DNA of 64,000 nt from Novisyntrophococcus fermenticellae (lineage in GTDB: Bacteria > Bacillota > Clostridia > Lachnospirales > Lachnospiraceae), in NCBI RefSeq assembly GCF_018866245.1, contig NZ_CP076458.1:744001-808000 (forward strand). Direction: 5' to 3'. This document shows, in pieces, positions 1-7,655 of this stretch. Under the pieces are notes generated by a model. It was not told where the DNA came from, searched no databases, and saw only the letters and a program-made list of their open reading frames with translations. Each line of letters opens with the position of its first letter. The stretch's first letter is position 1. The translations under genes were made by a program, and so were the position numbers.

Positions 1-1
1 T

Positions 2-760
2 GTTGTATTTATTATCCGTAAGGATATTGAGAGGGAGTTCAAAGAGGTCATTGGTGATCGTATCGCATCCATTTGTTCCGTTCATAATGTAACTGTGGAC
101 TATGCGTTTCAGGATATCAACGATATCCCTGGAACTCTGCCGGAAGGCCGGACGAAGCCGTGGGGAACCGGACAGGCCGTGCTTGCAGCAAAGAAGGTCA
201 TCAACACTCCGTTCATTGTGATCAATGCAGACGATTACTATGGTAAGGAAGGCTTCAAGGCTGTTCATGAGTATCTGGTGAATGGCGGCAAGTCCTGTAT
301 GGCAGGTTTTGTGCTGAAGAACACGTTATCTGATAACGGCGGCGTGACACGTGGCATCTGCAAGATGGACGAGGAAAACAACCTGACCGAGGTCGTAGAA
401 ACCAAGAACATCGTGAAGACAGCGAACGGAGCAGAGGCGGATGGAGTGGTTATCGATACGGACTCTCTGGTTTCCATGAATATGTGGGGATTGACTCCTG
501 ATTTTCTCACGATGTTGGAGGAAGGATTCAAAGAATTCTTCGAGAAAGAAGTACCGGGTAATCCGTTGAAGGCAGAGTATCTGATTCCTATCTTCATCGG
601 TGAGCTGTTGAACGAAGATAAGATGTCCGTGAAGGTTCTGAAAACCAACGATACCTGGTATGGCATGACCTATCACGAAGATGTTGCTGCTGTAAAGGAC
701 AGCTTTAAGAAGATGCTAGAGAGTGGCATGTATAAGGCTGATCTCTTCAGTGATCTGTAA
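2..760 (+). CDS. Sugar nucleotidyltransferase family protein, C-terminal part
   Basis: The reading frame is open to the left edge of the window, so the N-terminus with the GxGTR-type nucleotide loop lies outside. The visible part has the Rossmann-type nucleotidyltransferase pattern: a TGQAVLAAKKVI segment followed by FIVINADDYYG, the Asp-containing metal-binding strand, and later PGNPLKAEYLIPIFIGELL. This family transfers NMP to sugar phosphates; the exact sugar cannot be told. The VanZ-like gene starts 3 bases after its stop codon, so the two are probably co-transcribed. A GTG at 95 is an internal codon, not the start. Confidence 0.85.
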   Translation, partial: VVFIIRKDIEREFKEVIGDRIASICSVHNVTVDYAFQDINDIPGTLPEGRTKPWGTGQAVLAAKKVINTPFIVINADDYYGKEGFKAVHEYLVNGGKSCMAGFVLKNTLSDNGGVTRGICKMDEENNLTEVVETKNIVKTANGAEADGVVIDTDSLVSMNMWGLTPDFLTMLEEGFKEFFEKEVPGNPLKAEYLIPIFIGELLNEDKMSVKVLKTNDTWYGMTYHEDVAAVKDSFKKMLESGMYKADLFSDL

Positions 761-763
761 AAA

Positions 764-1363
764 ATGATGAAAGGAACGATTGATTTATTCGGAAAGATCC
801 TCACAAACATCCTAACTGCTTTGTATGAACCATTTGGATTCTCGCTCCTGCTTTCCTTCCTTGCCATGTTTTTCTACTTATATGCTTATGAACCTACCGA
901 AGCCGGCAAAGGCTGGAAGAGTGCTATAGTAACATGGTATAGGAAATTCAAAGAGAGTGTGTACTTTAGAAAGCTGTTTCTATTGGCTTTTGTGACATCG
1001 ATGATCTTGTTCCGAACATTGTTGAACCGAAACCTGTGGATGAACCCGTTGTCTAACGTCATGGGCGGCTGGGGCATCTGGGAGACAGTGAATGGCGAGC
1101 AGAAGCTGACAACGGAGTGCATTGAGAACGTGATCATGATGGTGCCGTTTTCAGCGGTAGTGATGTGGACGTTTGGGCAGAGAGAGAAGATATTGTGGCA
1201 AAGCGGAAAGATTGCATTCATTTTTTCGGTAGTGATAGAAATGCTGCAGTTATTACTACGACTAGGTACATTCCAAGTGGCAGACATCTTTTATAACACA
1301 GTCGGTGGAGTAGTCGGCGGTCTGTTGTATTATGTGGTTATGAAAGTTAGGAAGAAGCTGTAA
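764..1363 (+). CDS. VanZ-like membrane protein
   Basis: A 199-aa membrane protein with hydrophobic segments near residues 22-42, 70-90, 125-140, 150-168 and 175-195. The C-terminal half carries the VanZ signature: ENVIMMVPF, then EMLQLLLRLGTFQVADIFYN and GGVVGGLLYY. The VanZ family is named for a teicoplanin-resistance accessory protein, but most members have no known reaction. The gene begins 3 bases after the nucleotidyltransferase stop, with no strong ribosome site of its own, which suggests translational coupling. Confidence 0.85.
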   Translation: MMKGTIDLFGKILTNILTALYEPFGFSLLLSFLAMFFYLYAYEPTEAGKGWKSAIVTWYRKFKESVYFRKLFLLAFVTSMILFRTLLNRNLWMNPLSNVMGGWGIWETVNGEQKLTTECIENVIMMVPFSAVVMWTFGQREKILWQSGKIAFIFSVVIEMLQLLLRLGTFQVADIFYNTVGGVVGGLLYYVVMKVRKKL

Positions 1364-1406
1364 AAGAATAAAAGTTTGTGATATACTGGGAGCATGAGCT
1401 CCCTAC

Positions 1407-1475
1407 GCTGCTCTGATAATCACACACCTCTCCGTGGTGAGCAGCAGGCAACGATCTATGATCGGCTGAGATGTG
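1407..1475 (+). ncRNA. Candidate HDV-like self-cleaving ribozyme, copy A
   Basis: The segment can fold as a nested double pseudoknot. P1 is GCTGCTC (1407-1413) with GAGCAGC (1439-1445), 7 bp starting with G. P3 is ACC/GGT (1426-1428, 1436-1438) enclosing the 7-nt loop TCTCCGT. P1 is followed by AGGCAAC, resembling HDV GGGCAAC. P4 is CGATC-TAT-GATCG, and then GGCTGAG resembles the J4/2 strand of HDV ribozymes (GGCUAAG, GGCGAAU) with its catalytic C. P2 would be TCACA/TGTGA. A second copy at 62738 keeps P1, L3 and J4/2 but has a different, still paired P4. Predicted cleavage is 5' of G1407. A ribosome site and start codon follow within 30 bases. The call rests on manual folding. Confidence 0.6.
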
Positions 1476-1501
1476 AAAGGGATTGAGAGGAGGAATAATC
1501 A

Positions 1502-2200
1502 ATGCATGTGTATAAAGAACTCAGTTTTGTTGGAAACAAACCGGGATTGGATAACTTGGCAAAAAATATATACACTGTGTTTCCTGTGAATTGGATTAAG
1601 CCAAAAAGTAATCAGATGTTGAAAGATTATATTCTTGCTGATTATGTCGGAAATCAAGCTCCTCATGCAGAGGTCTCAATTTACTATGGAAAAGACACAT
1701 GGCGTGACGGATATGTCAAAGTCTGTAATATTGTTCCACTACAAAAAAATCAATTAACAATTGAGGAATATAACCAGTTACTTGATTTGTTTTATAATGA
1801 TATAGCTAAAGTGTATGGTCAAACACATGATGATATTAAAGTTGTCGGACCATCATCAGGCCAGTTTAACCCGCTTGATTATATTTCTGACGCAGCATTA
1901 AAAAAATTGACTCTATTTTGTAATGCTACAAATAAGTCTACTGGTTCCTCACATCCTTGTGATGAGGAACGCTGGTTTGATTTTATTTGTCAAACAGTGG
2001 ATGATGGAAGAGTATTTGATTATGATACTTTGTTTAAATTCTTACAAGATGAGGAGTATTGGGGAAAGAAAGAAAATGGATTTTTAGGTGTAATTGGACA
2101 GTTCGCATGGAGTGAAGAGAATGCGGAGGAACTTGCATCTGAGTATGACAACTATGTTCGGATTCTTCAGTACTATAAAAATACAAGACTGGGAGAATAG
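1502..2200 (+). CDS. Hypothetical protein, 232 aa
   Basis: No family recognised. The ATG at 1502 is preceded by GAGAGGAGG at good spacing. The protein is soluble and acidic, with no signal peptide or membrane segment. Its C-terminal part contains DEERWFDFICQTVDDGR and an acidic EENAEELASEYDNY stretch. It is the first gene after ribozyme candidate A, so cleavage would define the 5' end of its mRNA. The next, frameshifted gene starts immediately after its stop, suggesting a two-gene unit. Confidence 0.7.
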   Translation: MHVYKELSFVGNKPGLDNLAKNIYTVFPVNWIKPKSNQMLKDYILADYVGNQAPHAEVSIYYGKDTWRDGYVKVCNIVPLQKNQLTIEEYNQLLDLFYNDIAKVYGQTHDDIKVVGPSSGQFNPLDYISDAALKKLTLFCNATNKSTGSSHPCDEERWFDFICQTVDDGRVFDYDTLFKFLQDEEYWGKKENGFLGVIGQFAWSEENAEELASEYDNYVRILQYYKNTRLGE

Positions 2201-2702
2201 ATGGGTATGTTGGATGTTGTTTTGACAATTAATGTGATACTTGCAATTGTTTCCAGTCTGGGAGCATATAATTCGGTTAAATATTTTCGGAAAAGTAAGA
2301 ACCTCACAATTTTCGCACAGACAAACAAGGCATTAGTTGAAGTATGAAGTACAAAAGATGTTAATAAAGTTACCAGAAGCATTGTCTGCTTCAAATTCTT
2401 CAAGACGGGGAAAAAAAGGACTTAGTCTACATAATACCTTGTGTGATATTGGACAGGAACTTAATGCAAATTTGACTGAAATTAATTCGAATATACCGGC
2501 AGAATATTCAGATGAGATTCGGCAATTACAGAATAAGGATGGCTTTAACTTGCAAGCCTATATTAATTCGTATATTAGTGGTGATGCAGTGCAGAACAAT
2601 GGCATTGATTCAGATGATTTCAATGTTTGTCAAGCGAGGTTTTTGGAAATGCAAAATTATCTGAAAAAGTCGGCTCTGGAGACAGAAGAAAAATTGAAAT
2701 AG
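2201..2702 (+). pseudogene. Small membrane-anchored hypothetical protein, split by a 7-bp duplication
   Basis: The first frame (ATG 2201) encodes a hydrophobic N-terminal helix and then ...TNKALVEV, ending at TGA 2345-2347. The second frame resumes at once with ...VQKMLIKLPEALSAS and runs to 2702. The break lies in a tandem repeat, GAAGTAT (2339-2345) followed by GAAGTAC (2346-2352). Removing one 7-base unit restores LVEVQKML and a single protein of about 165 aa: one membrane helix followed by a soluble helical domain. Function unknown. It directly abuts the preceding hypothetical gene. Confidence 0.75.
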
Positions 2703-2782
2703 AAAAATGTGCTAGAGTTTATATTATATCGATCATAGTGCTATACTGAACACACATTAATACAGAAATGAGGTTATCAACA

Positions 2783-3109
2783 ATGCCCAGAACTAAAGGC
2801 AGCAAAAACCGTCCTAAGCTCACCACTGATTTTGCATCCCAGATCGCAGAGAAGCGGTCCGTAATCGAATCTCTGACTACTGAGATCACATCTATCACTG
2901 CCAACATCGATGCTCTGAAGGCTGACTTGAAAGAGAAGAAGGCTGCTCTGAAGAAGACCGAAAAAGAGGTAACAACCTTGGAAGCGAAAAAGGCGAAGGC
3001 AGATGCCAAGGCCGCAGAAGAAGCAAAGAAGGCCGAGGCCGAAGCTGTGCTGAAGAAGCTGCTGGCTAGCGGGATGAGCGCAGACGAGATTCTTGAGAAG
3101 CTGAAATAA
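2783..3109 (+). CDS. Small coiled-coil protein (MPRTKGSKN family)
   Basis: ATG 2783 is preferred over ATG 2768 because GAGG at 2770-2773 is well placed for it. The protein is 108 aa: a basic N-terminus MPRTKGSKNRP, a long predicted coiled coil rich in Lys, Glu and Ala (residues about 20-85), and a C-terminal LLASGMSADEILEKL segment. No function is recognised; the basic head plus coiled coil suggests a nucleic-acid-associated or scaffold role (inference). A broken paralogue with a similar upstream region lies at 63362. A strong terminator follows at 3118. Confidence 0.75.
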   Translation: MPRTKGSKNRPKLTTDFASQIAEKRSVIESLTTEITSITANIDALKADLKEKKAALKKTEKEVTTLEAKKAKADAKAAEEAKKAEAEAVLKKLLASGMSADEILEKLK

Positions 3110-3117
3110 GAGTATTG

Positions 3118-3168
3118 CCGTGTGTGGAACACAGACTCCCTGGAGTTGGAGCACACACGGTATATTTT
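3118..3168 (+). terminator. Rho-independent terminator after the coiled-coil gene
   Basis: A perfect 9-bp stem, CCGTGTGTG (3118-3126) with CACACACGG (3152-3160), is followed by TATATTTT. It sits 9 bases after the coiled-coil gene stop. Confidence 0.8.
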
Positions 3169-3222
3169 GAATCACGATATATAGTTTATGACGAAAATAA
3201 AATTGAAAAAGGAGTGAAAAAA

Positions 3223-3606
3223 ATGAACTTATCAAAAATACATCATATTGCAATCATCGTATCTGACTACGAAGCAGCCAAGGATTTCTATGTGAACAAG
3301 CTGGGCTTCTCTGTTATCAGAGAAAACTACCGTCCGGAGCGGAATGACTGGAAGCTTGACCTACGTGTCAATGAACACACAGAATTGGAGATTTTTGCAG
3401 AGCCAAAGCCACCGATGCGCGTGAATCGCCCGGAGGCCTGTGGTCTGCGTCACCTTGCTTTCTGTGTTGACAGCGTGGAGCAGACGGTGAAAGAGCTGGC
3501 AGAGGTCGGAATTGAATGCGAACCGATTCGTGTGGATGATTATACTGGAAAGAAGATGACTTTCTTCCACGACCCGGATGGCTTGCCGCTGGAGCTGCAT
3601 GAATAA
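3223..3606 (+). CDS. Glyoxalase/VOC-fold protein
   Basis: ATG 3223 is preceded by AAAGGAGTG. The 127-aa product shows the vicinal-oxygen-chelate fold: a first module starting KIHHIAIIVSDYEAAKDFY with metal-type His residues and a second starting GLRHLAFCVDSVEQTVKEL, ending in the family pattern TFFHDPDGLPLELHE. Metal ligands are probably the first-strand His, the Glu of LEIF, the His of LRHLAF and the C-terminal Glu of LPLELHE. This fits a lactoylglutathione-lyase-like or small-thiol detoxification enzyme; substrate unknown. The next gene begins 2 bases downstream. Confidence 0.9.
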   Translation: MNLSKIHHIAIIVSDYEAAKDFYVNKLGFSVIRENYRPERNDWKLDLRVNEHTELEIFAEPKPPMRVNRPEACGLRHLAFCVDSVEQTVKELAEVGIECEPIRVDDYTGKKMTFFHDPDGLPLELHE

Positions 3607-3608
3607 CG

Positions 3609-4403
3609 ATGGGAGAGAAAAGAAAGTATAAGGCACGCAAACCCGGCGGCGGTCGGAAGAAGCTGAAGCCGGAGTACGATGCTGGGAAGAATCTGAAAAG
3701 GCAGATGGAAAGTGCGGTTGCACTTTATGATTCTGAGATGTCTTTGCAAGCCATTGCTGATGCACTGGTCCTCAACCCAATCAAGGTTCGGAAGCTACTC
3801 ATCACGGCCGGAGTCTATGAATCGGATGTGGCGGAGAAGGTGCAGCATACCTTTAATAATTATAGAGAGACACAGAGTTATAAGGACGCAATTCTCTCCA
3901 CTGCATCAGCCCTCAAGCTGTCCAAAGCCTCTGTCACTTCATATTTGCCGTATGAAAAGGGCGTGTATTTTCCAAGCACAACCTCAACGGAGAAGATCAG
4001 CGTGGCTGCAGAACGACAGCGGAGATACAGAGCAGTAAGAAAACTGAGAACCGAGCCGACAGAGGAGCATCTGTGGGATGCGGTGCTTGTTTATTCTGGT
4101 GTGCGTTTCAAAACCTACTCAGGCTTGCCATTTTCCTACGAGGTGCGAAAAGGCAGGAACGGTGAGTATACAAAAGAACTATGGATCGACCGCAGAGAGA
4201 ACAGCAAAAGTCTGGCATGGAGCTCTGTACTGTTGGCACTTGGTAATGTTAAAGAGGTCGGAGCAGTGGTTGACCGGCCGAAAGCTCTGGGCGACATCCG
4301 GGGTGTGACATACATCTATGGAATGTTCTATCGGCTTGGGCTGATCAATGTGCCGGACGAAGTGAAGGAGAAGATGAAGCATCCGAAAAATCATAAAAAA
4401 TAA
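3609..4403 (+). CDS. Helix-turn-helix hypothetical protein, 264 aa
   Basis: The basic N-terminus (KRKYKARKPGGGRKK) is followed by a resolvase-type helix-turn-helix near residues 45-68 (SLQAIADALVLNPIKVRKLL). A second possible helix-turn-helix lies near residues 100-118 (ALKLSKASVTSYLPYEKG). The C-terminal half has RFKTYSGLPFSYEVRKGRNGEY and DRREN segments without a recognised catalytic motif. It is probably a DNA-binding protein. It starts 2 bases after the glyoxalase-fold gene, so translational coupling is likely. Confidence 0.7.
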   Translation: MGEKRKYKARKPGGGRKKLKPEYDAGKNLKRQMESAVALYDSEMSLQAIADALVLNPIKVRKLLITAGVYESDVAEKVQHTFNNYRETQSYKDAILSTASALKLSKASVTSYLPYEKGVYFPSTTSTEKISVAAERQRRYRAVRKLRTEPTEEHLWDAVLVYSGVRFKTYSGLPFSYEVRKGRNGEYTKELWIDRRENSKSLAWSSVLLALGNVKEVGAVVDRPKALGDIRGVTYIYGMFYRLGLINVPDEVKEKMKHPKNHKK

Positions 4404-4455
4404 GTTGCTATGTACAGAACTGTGAGGTAATACCCATCACAACCGGGAGCGGAAT

Positions 4456-4803
4456 GTGTTGCTCACGGTTGGAAAGGACGGTAGCATTATAGAAAAATTG
4501 AAGAAGATGCTAGAGGATTGCATTAGGAAAACGGAGCCAGAGTATTACCCGCCTGTGGAAAATCTGCTGGATCTGATCTACGAGCACTACACGGAGAACA
4601 ATCCAGTGGCACCGAAGACCACAGTGGCCGGCAGAGCTGCAAAGGAAAAAGAGAAAGAACTGGAAGCGTGGCTGAAAGGGATAGATGGCATGGAAAAGTT
4701 GGTCGAAGACTACGGCGGTCAGATACCTCTCTGGGAGAAGTCATGGACCGGCAGGGAAGTGTGTGCTGTGCATGGGAAAAAACTTCTTTTGAAGAAGGCC
4801 TGA
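4456..4803 (+). CDS. Small hypothetical protein, 115 aa
   Basis: The frame has only a GTG start at 4456, with weak GGAGC-like spacing, so the start is uncertain. The product is soluble and charged, with YYPPVENLLDLIYEHYTENNPV in the middle and a Lys/Glu-rich helix after it. No family is recognised. It follows the helix-turn-helix gene by about 50 bases. Confidence 0.5.
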   Translation: MLLTVGKDGSIIEKLKKMLEDCIRKTEPEYYPPVENLLDLIYEHYTENNPVAPKTTVAGRAAKEKEKELEAWLKGIDGMEKLVEDYGGQIPLWEKSWTGREVCAVHGKKLLLKKA

Positions 4804-4883
4804 AAGTCGGGATACGGCTCATGATGGAAGTGTATGCTGAGTAGCATATAGTTTGTGCTGGAAATAAAATGAACTCCTGGAGT

Positions 4884-4917
4884 TCAAGAAAAAAGCCCTC
4901 GCTTGTTACGACGAGGG
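4884..4917 (-). terminator. Rho-independent terminator, minus strand
   Basis: The stem CCCTCG (4896-4901) and CGAGGG (4912-4917) is flanked on the left by an A-rich tract that reads as a T run on the minus strand. It follows the stop of the minus-strand fragment at 4929, so it would terminate that transcript. Confidence 0.7.
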
Positions 4918-4928
4918 TTGTAGTTGGG

Positions 4929-5102
4929 TTATTCTTCGGTTTCCTTTTTCTTTTTCGGTGCAATTCTGTGGCCAGAGTAGATTGCCATAACCATGCAGAC
5001 CAACGCACTGCAGGAAAAGTATTCGTGGGCCTTCAGCAATTTTTTGTGACCAGTGTAGAAACAGCCTGCCATGCAAGCAAGTGCTCCGAGTGACCAGTAT
5101 TT
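4929..5102 (-). pseudogene. C-terminal fragment of a small membrane protein (DUF6219-like)
   Basis: On the minus strand, 5102 to 4929 reads KYWSLGALACMAGCFYTGH, then a second helix ending MVMAIYSGHRIAPKKK, and a stop. The two helices, each ending in Y-[TS]-G-H, resemble the small DUF6219-type family. The 5' part is missing because the frame runs directly into an IS21 istA fragment at 5103. The junction makes an artificial fusion frame. Confidence 0.5.
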
Positions 5103-5672
5103 GATAGGAACGGTTTAAAACCAGCTCTGTGCGAGTATTTTTGATTACACCTGTTTTTAGATTATCAGGAATAAGTATCCTGGTAACACCGCCAAAAAAT
5201 TCATATGCATGTACATGTGCTTCAATCCAGTGCGGAGCCTTCATGTCAGGAAATGCTTCTTCATATCCGTACATACTACATGGAAGACAGGCAACAAAAA
5301 CATAGGCTGGATCAGTCAGTCCAGTTAATGGATCTGTGACTGGAATCGTATCGCCAACCCAGCCAACCTGTAATTGATCACCTGGTTTATGGTTCAAACG
5401 AAGTGTAGCCTTTTTGGATGAAGCATACGCATGATATTTCTCGTTAAACTGGGTGTGTTGGTATGCAACTTTACCAGCGTCCTGACATTTGATGCAGTAT
5501 TCCGCCCATAATAATGAAAGTGTTACTCCGGGCTTGGCCATCCAATCTGTTTCTCCTGTGCTTTCTTCCAGATGTCAGCTACCTTATTGCGTGAACTGCC
5601 GGTACTGGATGCAACACTTGTGTTACTGTAATCCGCTGATTTTAAGCGGATTATCTCTCGGTAATCGATCAT
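5103..5672 (-). pseudogene. istA: IS21-family transposase IstA, truncated and frameshifted
   Basis: The start MIDYREIIRLKSADYSNTSV at 5672 and the continuation ...WAEYCIKCQDAG...NLKTGVIKNTRTELVLNRSYQ are typical IstA sequence: N-terminal helix-turn-helix, then the first part of the DDE core. A frameshift near 5530 separates the two parts. After NRSYQ the homology stops abruptly at 5103, where unrelated membrane-protein sequence begins. There is no istB partner here. It is a dead fragment. Confidence 0.85.
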
Positions 5673-5735
5673 GATTATCGACCTCCTATAATTGTTAGTC
5701 ACGTATGATTTACGTGCCATCTTCATTATAGGGGT

Positions 5736-5832
5736 AAATATGACAACTGCACTGACTTATCGGAAAGTATTGCACTGTTTTATCGGATAGGGGTGCACCG
5801 TTTTACCGAAAATCATGCACTTTTACACCGTA
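5736..5832. repeat. IS21-type terminal repeats
   Basis: Upstream of the istA fragment are three related units, CTTATCGGAAAGTATTGCAC, TTTTATCGGATAGGGGTGCAC and TTTTACCGAAAATCATGCAC. Multiple short end repeats of this kind are known at IS21 ends as transposase binding sites. Confidence 0.6.
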
Positions 5833-5927
5833 ATACTCAAACAGGTAAAAGATGTGACAAAGAATTAATAGAATGCCATTGCAATCAGCAATAATAAAAT
5901 TTATACAGGATTATATACTAATTAGTG

Positions 5928-5956
5928 TTGAGTATTGGAATATATCGGAATATAAT
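5928..5956 (+). promoter_or_regulatory. Sigma-A-type promoter for the Hxs operon
   Basis: TTGAGT (5928-5933), a 17-base spacer and TATAAT (5951-5956) lie about 50 bases before hxsD. No other good promoter is seen before the closely packed genes that follow, so this one probably drives the whole operon. Confidence 0.65.
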
Positions 5957-6002
5957 GAGGGAAGATATATAAGATTCGTTAAATATCATGAGGGAGGATT
6001 TA

Positions 6003-6383
6003 GTGAAGAGTTACATAAAAATGATAAACAGGGAGATGTACCCTAAGTCTGCCTTATTAAAGGCATCTTATGCGTTCATTAAAGATTACTATATCCATCT
6101 TGAGCAGAAGATTGAGGATTACATTATAACTATTACATCAAAAGACGGGCAGGATTTGTCAGAGGTAATTCCGGAAGAATTTGAGAACGAACTCCTGGCT
6201 CAGACGGTTCGAAATCAGGTATACAGTGAAACGCATTCTCTCAGAGAAATTTTAATGGCAAGGGCGATGGCATCTACGATGGTAATGAGTGATGATCCGA
6301 CTGAAATTATGGAGAAACAAGAAGATAGGTTTCCCGATGAGAGGTTAGATTTTATACTGGAGGACTGGTTTGATCATGAATAG
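6003..6383 (+). CDS. hxsD: His-Xaa-Ser system protein HxsD
   Basis: The GTG at 6003 follows AGGGAGG at good spacing; an ATG at 5988 lacks a ribosome site. The product is 126 aa. The pattern EMYPKSALLKASYAFIKDYY, a beta-strand pair, and EFENELLAQTVRNQV...LREILMARAMAST matches HxsD of the His-Xaa-Ser modification system. HxsD is a small partner protein encoded with the radical SAM enzymes, and its exact role is unknown. It is the first gene of a tight operon that also holds hxsC, hxsB and hxsA. Confidence 0.75.
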   Translation: MKSYIKMINREMYPKSALLKASYAFIKDYYIHLEQKIEDYIITITSKDGQDLSEVIPEEFENELLAQTVRNQVYSETHSLREILMARAMASTMVMSDDPTEIMEKQEDRFPDERLDFILEDWFDHE

Positions 6384-6600
6384 TAAGTCAAAGAAGATAG
6401 AATTTAATCTTGAACTTTATCCTCGTGAAGCATTTGAACCTGCAATCCGGGCCTATTCACAATTTTGTACGGTAAAGGTTGAATACGGCAGAGACAGAGC
6501 TTTTTGTGAATTTGAATCAGACCAAATGTCAGCTGACCTGATTGCACTTGAGTTTGGGAACTACTTATTAGAAACTATGCAGCAGGGATTAAAGTTATGA
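6376..6600 (+). CDS. Second small HxsD-like protein
   Basis: A 74-aa protein whose pattern (IEFNLELYPREAFEPAIRAY, a short beta pair, then EFGNYLLETMQQ) resembles a compact HxsD. It overlaps the end of hxsD, and its stop overlaps the ATG of the next gene (ATGA). A TTG at 6370 is an alternative start with better spacing from GGAGG. Two HxsD-type proteins in one operon could be partners for the two radical SAM enzymes (inference). Confidence 0.6.
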   Translation: MNSKSKKIEFNLELYPREAFEPAIRAYSQFCTVKVEYGRDRAFCEFESDQMSADLIALEFGNYLLETMQQGLKL

Positions 6601-7655
6601 TCTGGATAGAAAGTTTTATGATGGCAGTGCTGATCTATACCATCGTATCTGCTGTCTGGTCAGACTGTCACAGCGCACTAATATCGAATAAATTGATATT
6701 GCGTTCACTTTTCGTCTTTGTTCCCCTGAATGCCATTTATTATGGGGTTTTTGCTCGTGTATACATAAACTTATTTTTTACAAACATGCTGGGAATCACA
6801 TTGATTTCCTTCCTTTTTTATGCCTATCATATCTGGGCAGCCGGAGATAGTAAACTGTTGTTTGTGATAGGGCTGGGAATACCTGCAAGACTCTATTCAT
6901 TTTGGCATATAGGACCGGTGCCGGGATTTGCGATTTTGATTGCAGTGTTCTCAGTGGCATTTGTGTATGTCATCATAGATTCGATTATCTGCGCAATCAA
7001 GGACCGGTCCTTATTTCAGATTAAACTGCAAAAAGTCAATTTCAAGAGTATAATTGTATCGTATTTATTTATGGTTGGGCTTATGAGAATTGTTAATCTG
7101 TTGCTGGGTCTGCTGATGGGGGACTATCTTTATGATAAAAATTTTTTCTTAACTGCTATAGATTTTCTTATAATTTTAACTTTGATGCTGCTGAGAGATA
7201 AACTGTCCGGCATTGCTCTAACTGCAGTGACAATGGTGATCTGGGGTATACTGGTCATGTTATACTTTGCTCATGTAATAGCATTTTCAGGTATGATATT
7301 TGAAGTGAAGCCATGGTTGGTTGTACTAATCGTGATGCTGATGCGAACGATTGCAGAGCGCTATAACTACAAAGTAATTCCAACTGAGGAGATAAGGGAG
7401 CGAATGATTCCCTCTGCAGTTACGGTTATATCTTTTCAATCCTCAAGGGTACAGGGGATGCCTACATGCATGACAGAGGATTTGAGAGCAAGATTGTCAA
7501 AAGAAGAGGTGGACTCGATTATGCGCTGGAAGAATTCAAAGCAGGGAAAGCCGACGATTATCATTGTACGAAAGATTCCATTTGCAATCTTCATCGCAAT
7601 AGGAACTTTGACATTTATGCTGATGGAGGGGCTGGTATTATGGAATGTTATTTAA
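6597..7655 (+). CDS. A24 prepilin-peptidase-like membrane protease of the Hxs operon
   Basis: A 352-aa polytopic membrane protein. The N-terminal part has both aspartyl motifs of A24 peptidases: Asp23 in VWSDCHSALISNKLI, corresponding to the D...IPN-L segment, and Asp84 in AAGDSKLL, the GDxKL signature. About ten hydrophobic segments follow, with a soluble stretch near residues 265-320 before a last helix, so it is longer than plain A24 proteases. ATG 6597 overlaps the preceding stop, and the 3' end overlaps hxsC. Inference: it cleaves the membrane-associated leader of HxsA. Confidence 0.75.
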   Translation: MIWIESFMMAVLIYTIVSAVWSDCHSALISNKLILRSLFVFVPLNAIYYGVFARVYINLFFTNMLGITLISFLFYAYHIWAAGDSKLLFVIGLGIPARLYSFWHIGPVPGFAILIAVFSVAFVYVIIDSIICAIKDRSLFQIKLQKVNFKSIIVSYLFMVGLMRIVNLLLGLLMGDYLYDKNFFLTAIDFLIILTLMLLRDKLSGIALTAVTMVIWGILVMLYFAHVIAFSGMIFEVKPWLVVLIVMLMRTIAERYNYKVIPTEEIRERMIPSAVTVISFQSSRVQGMPTCMTEDLRARLSKEEVDSIMRWKNSKQGKPTIIIVRKIPFAIFIAIGTLTFMLMEGLVLWNVI

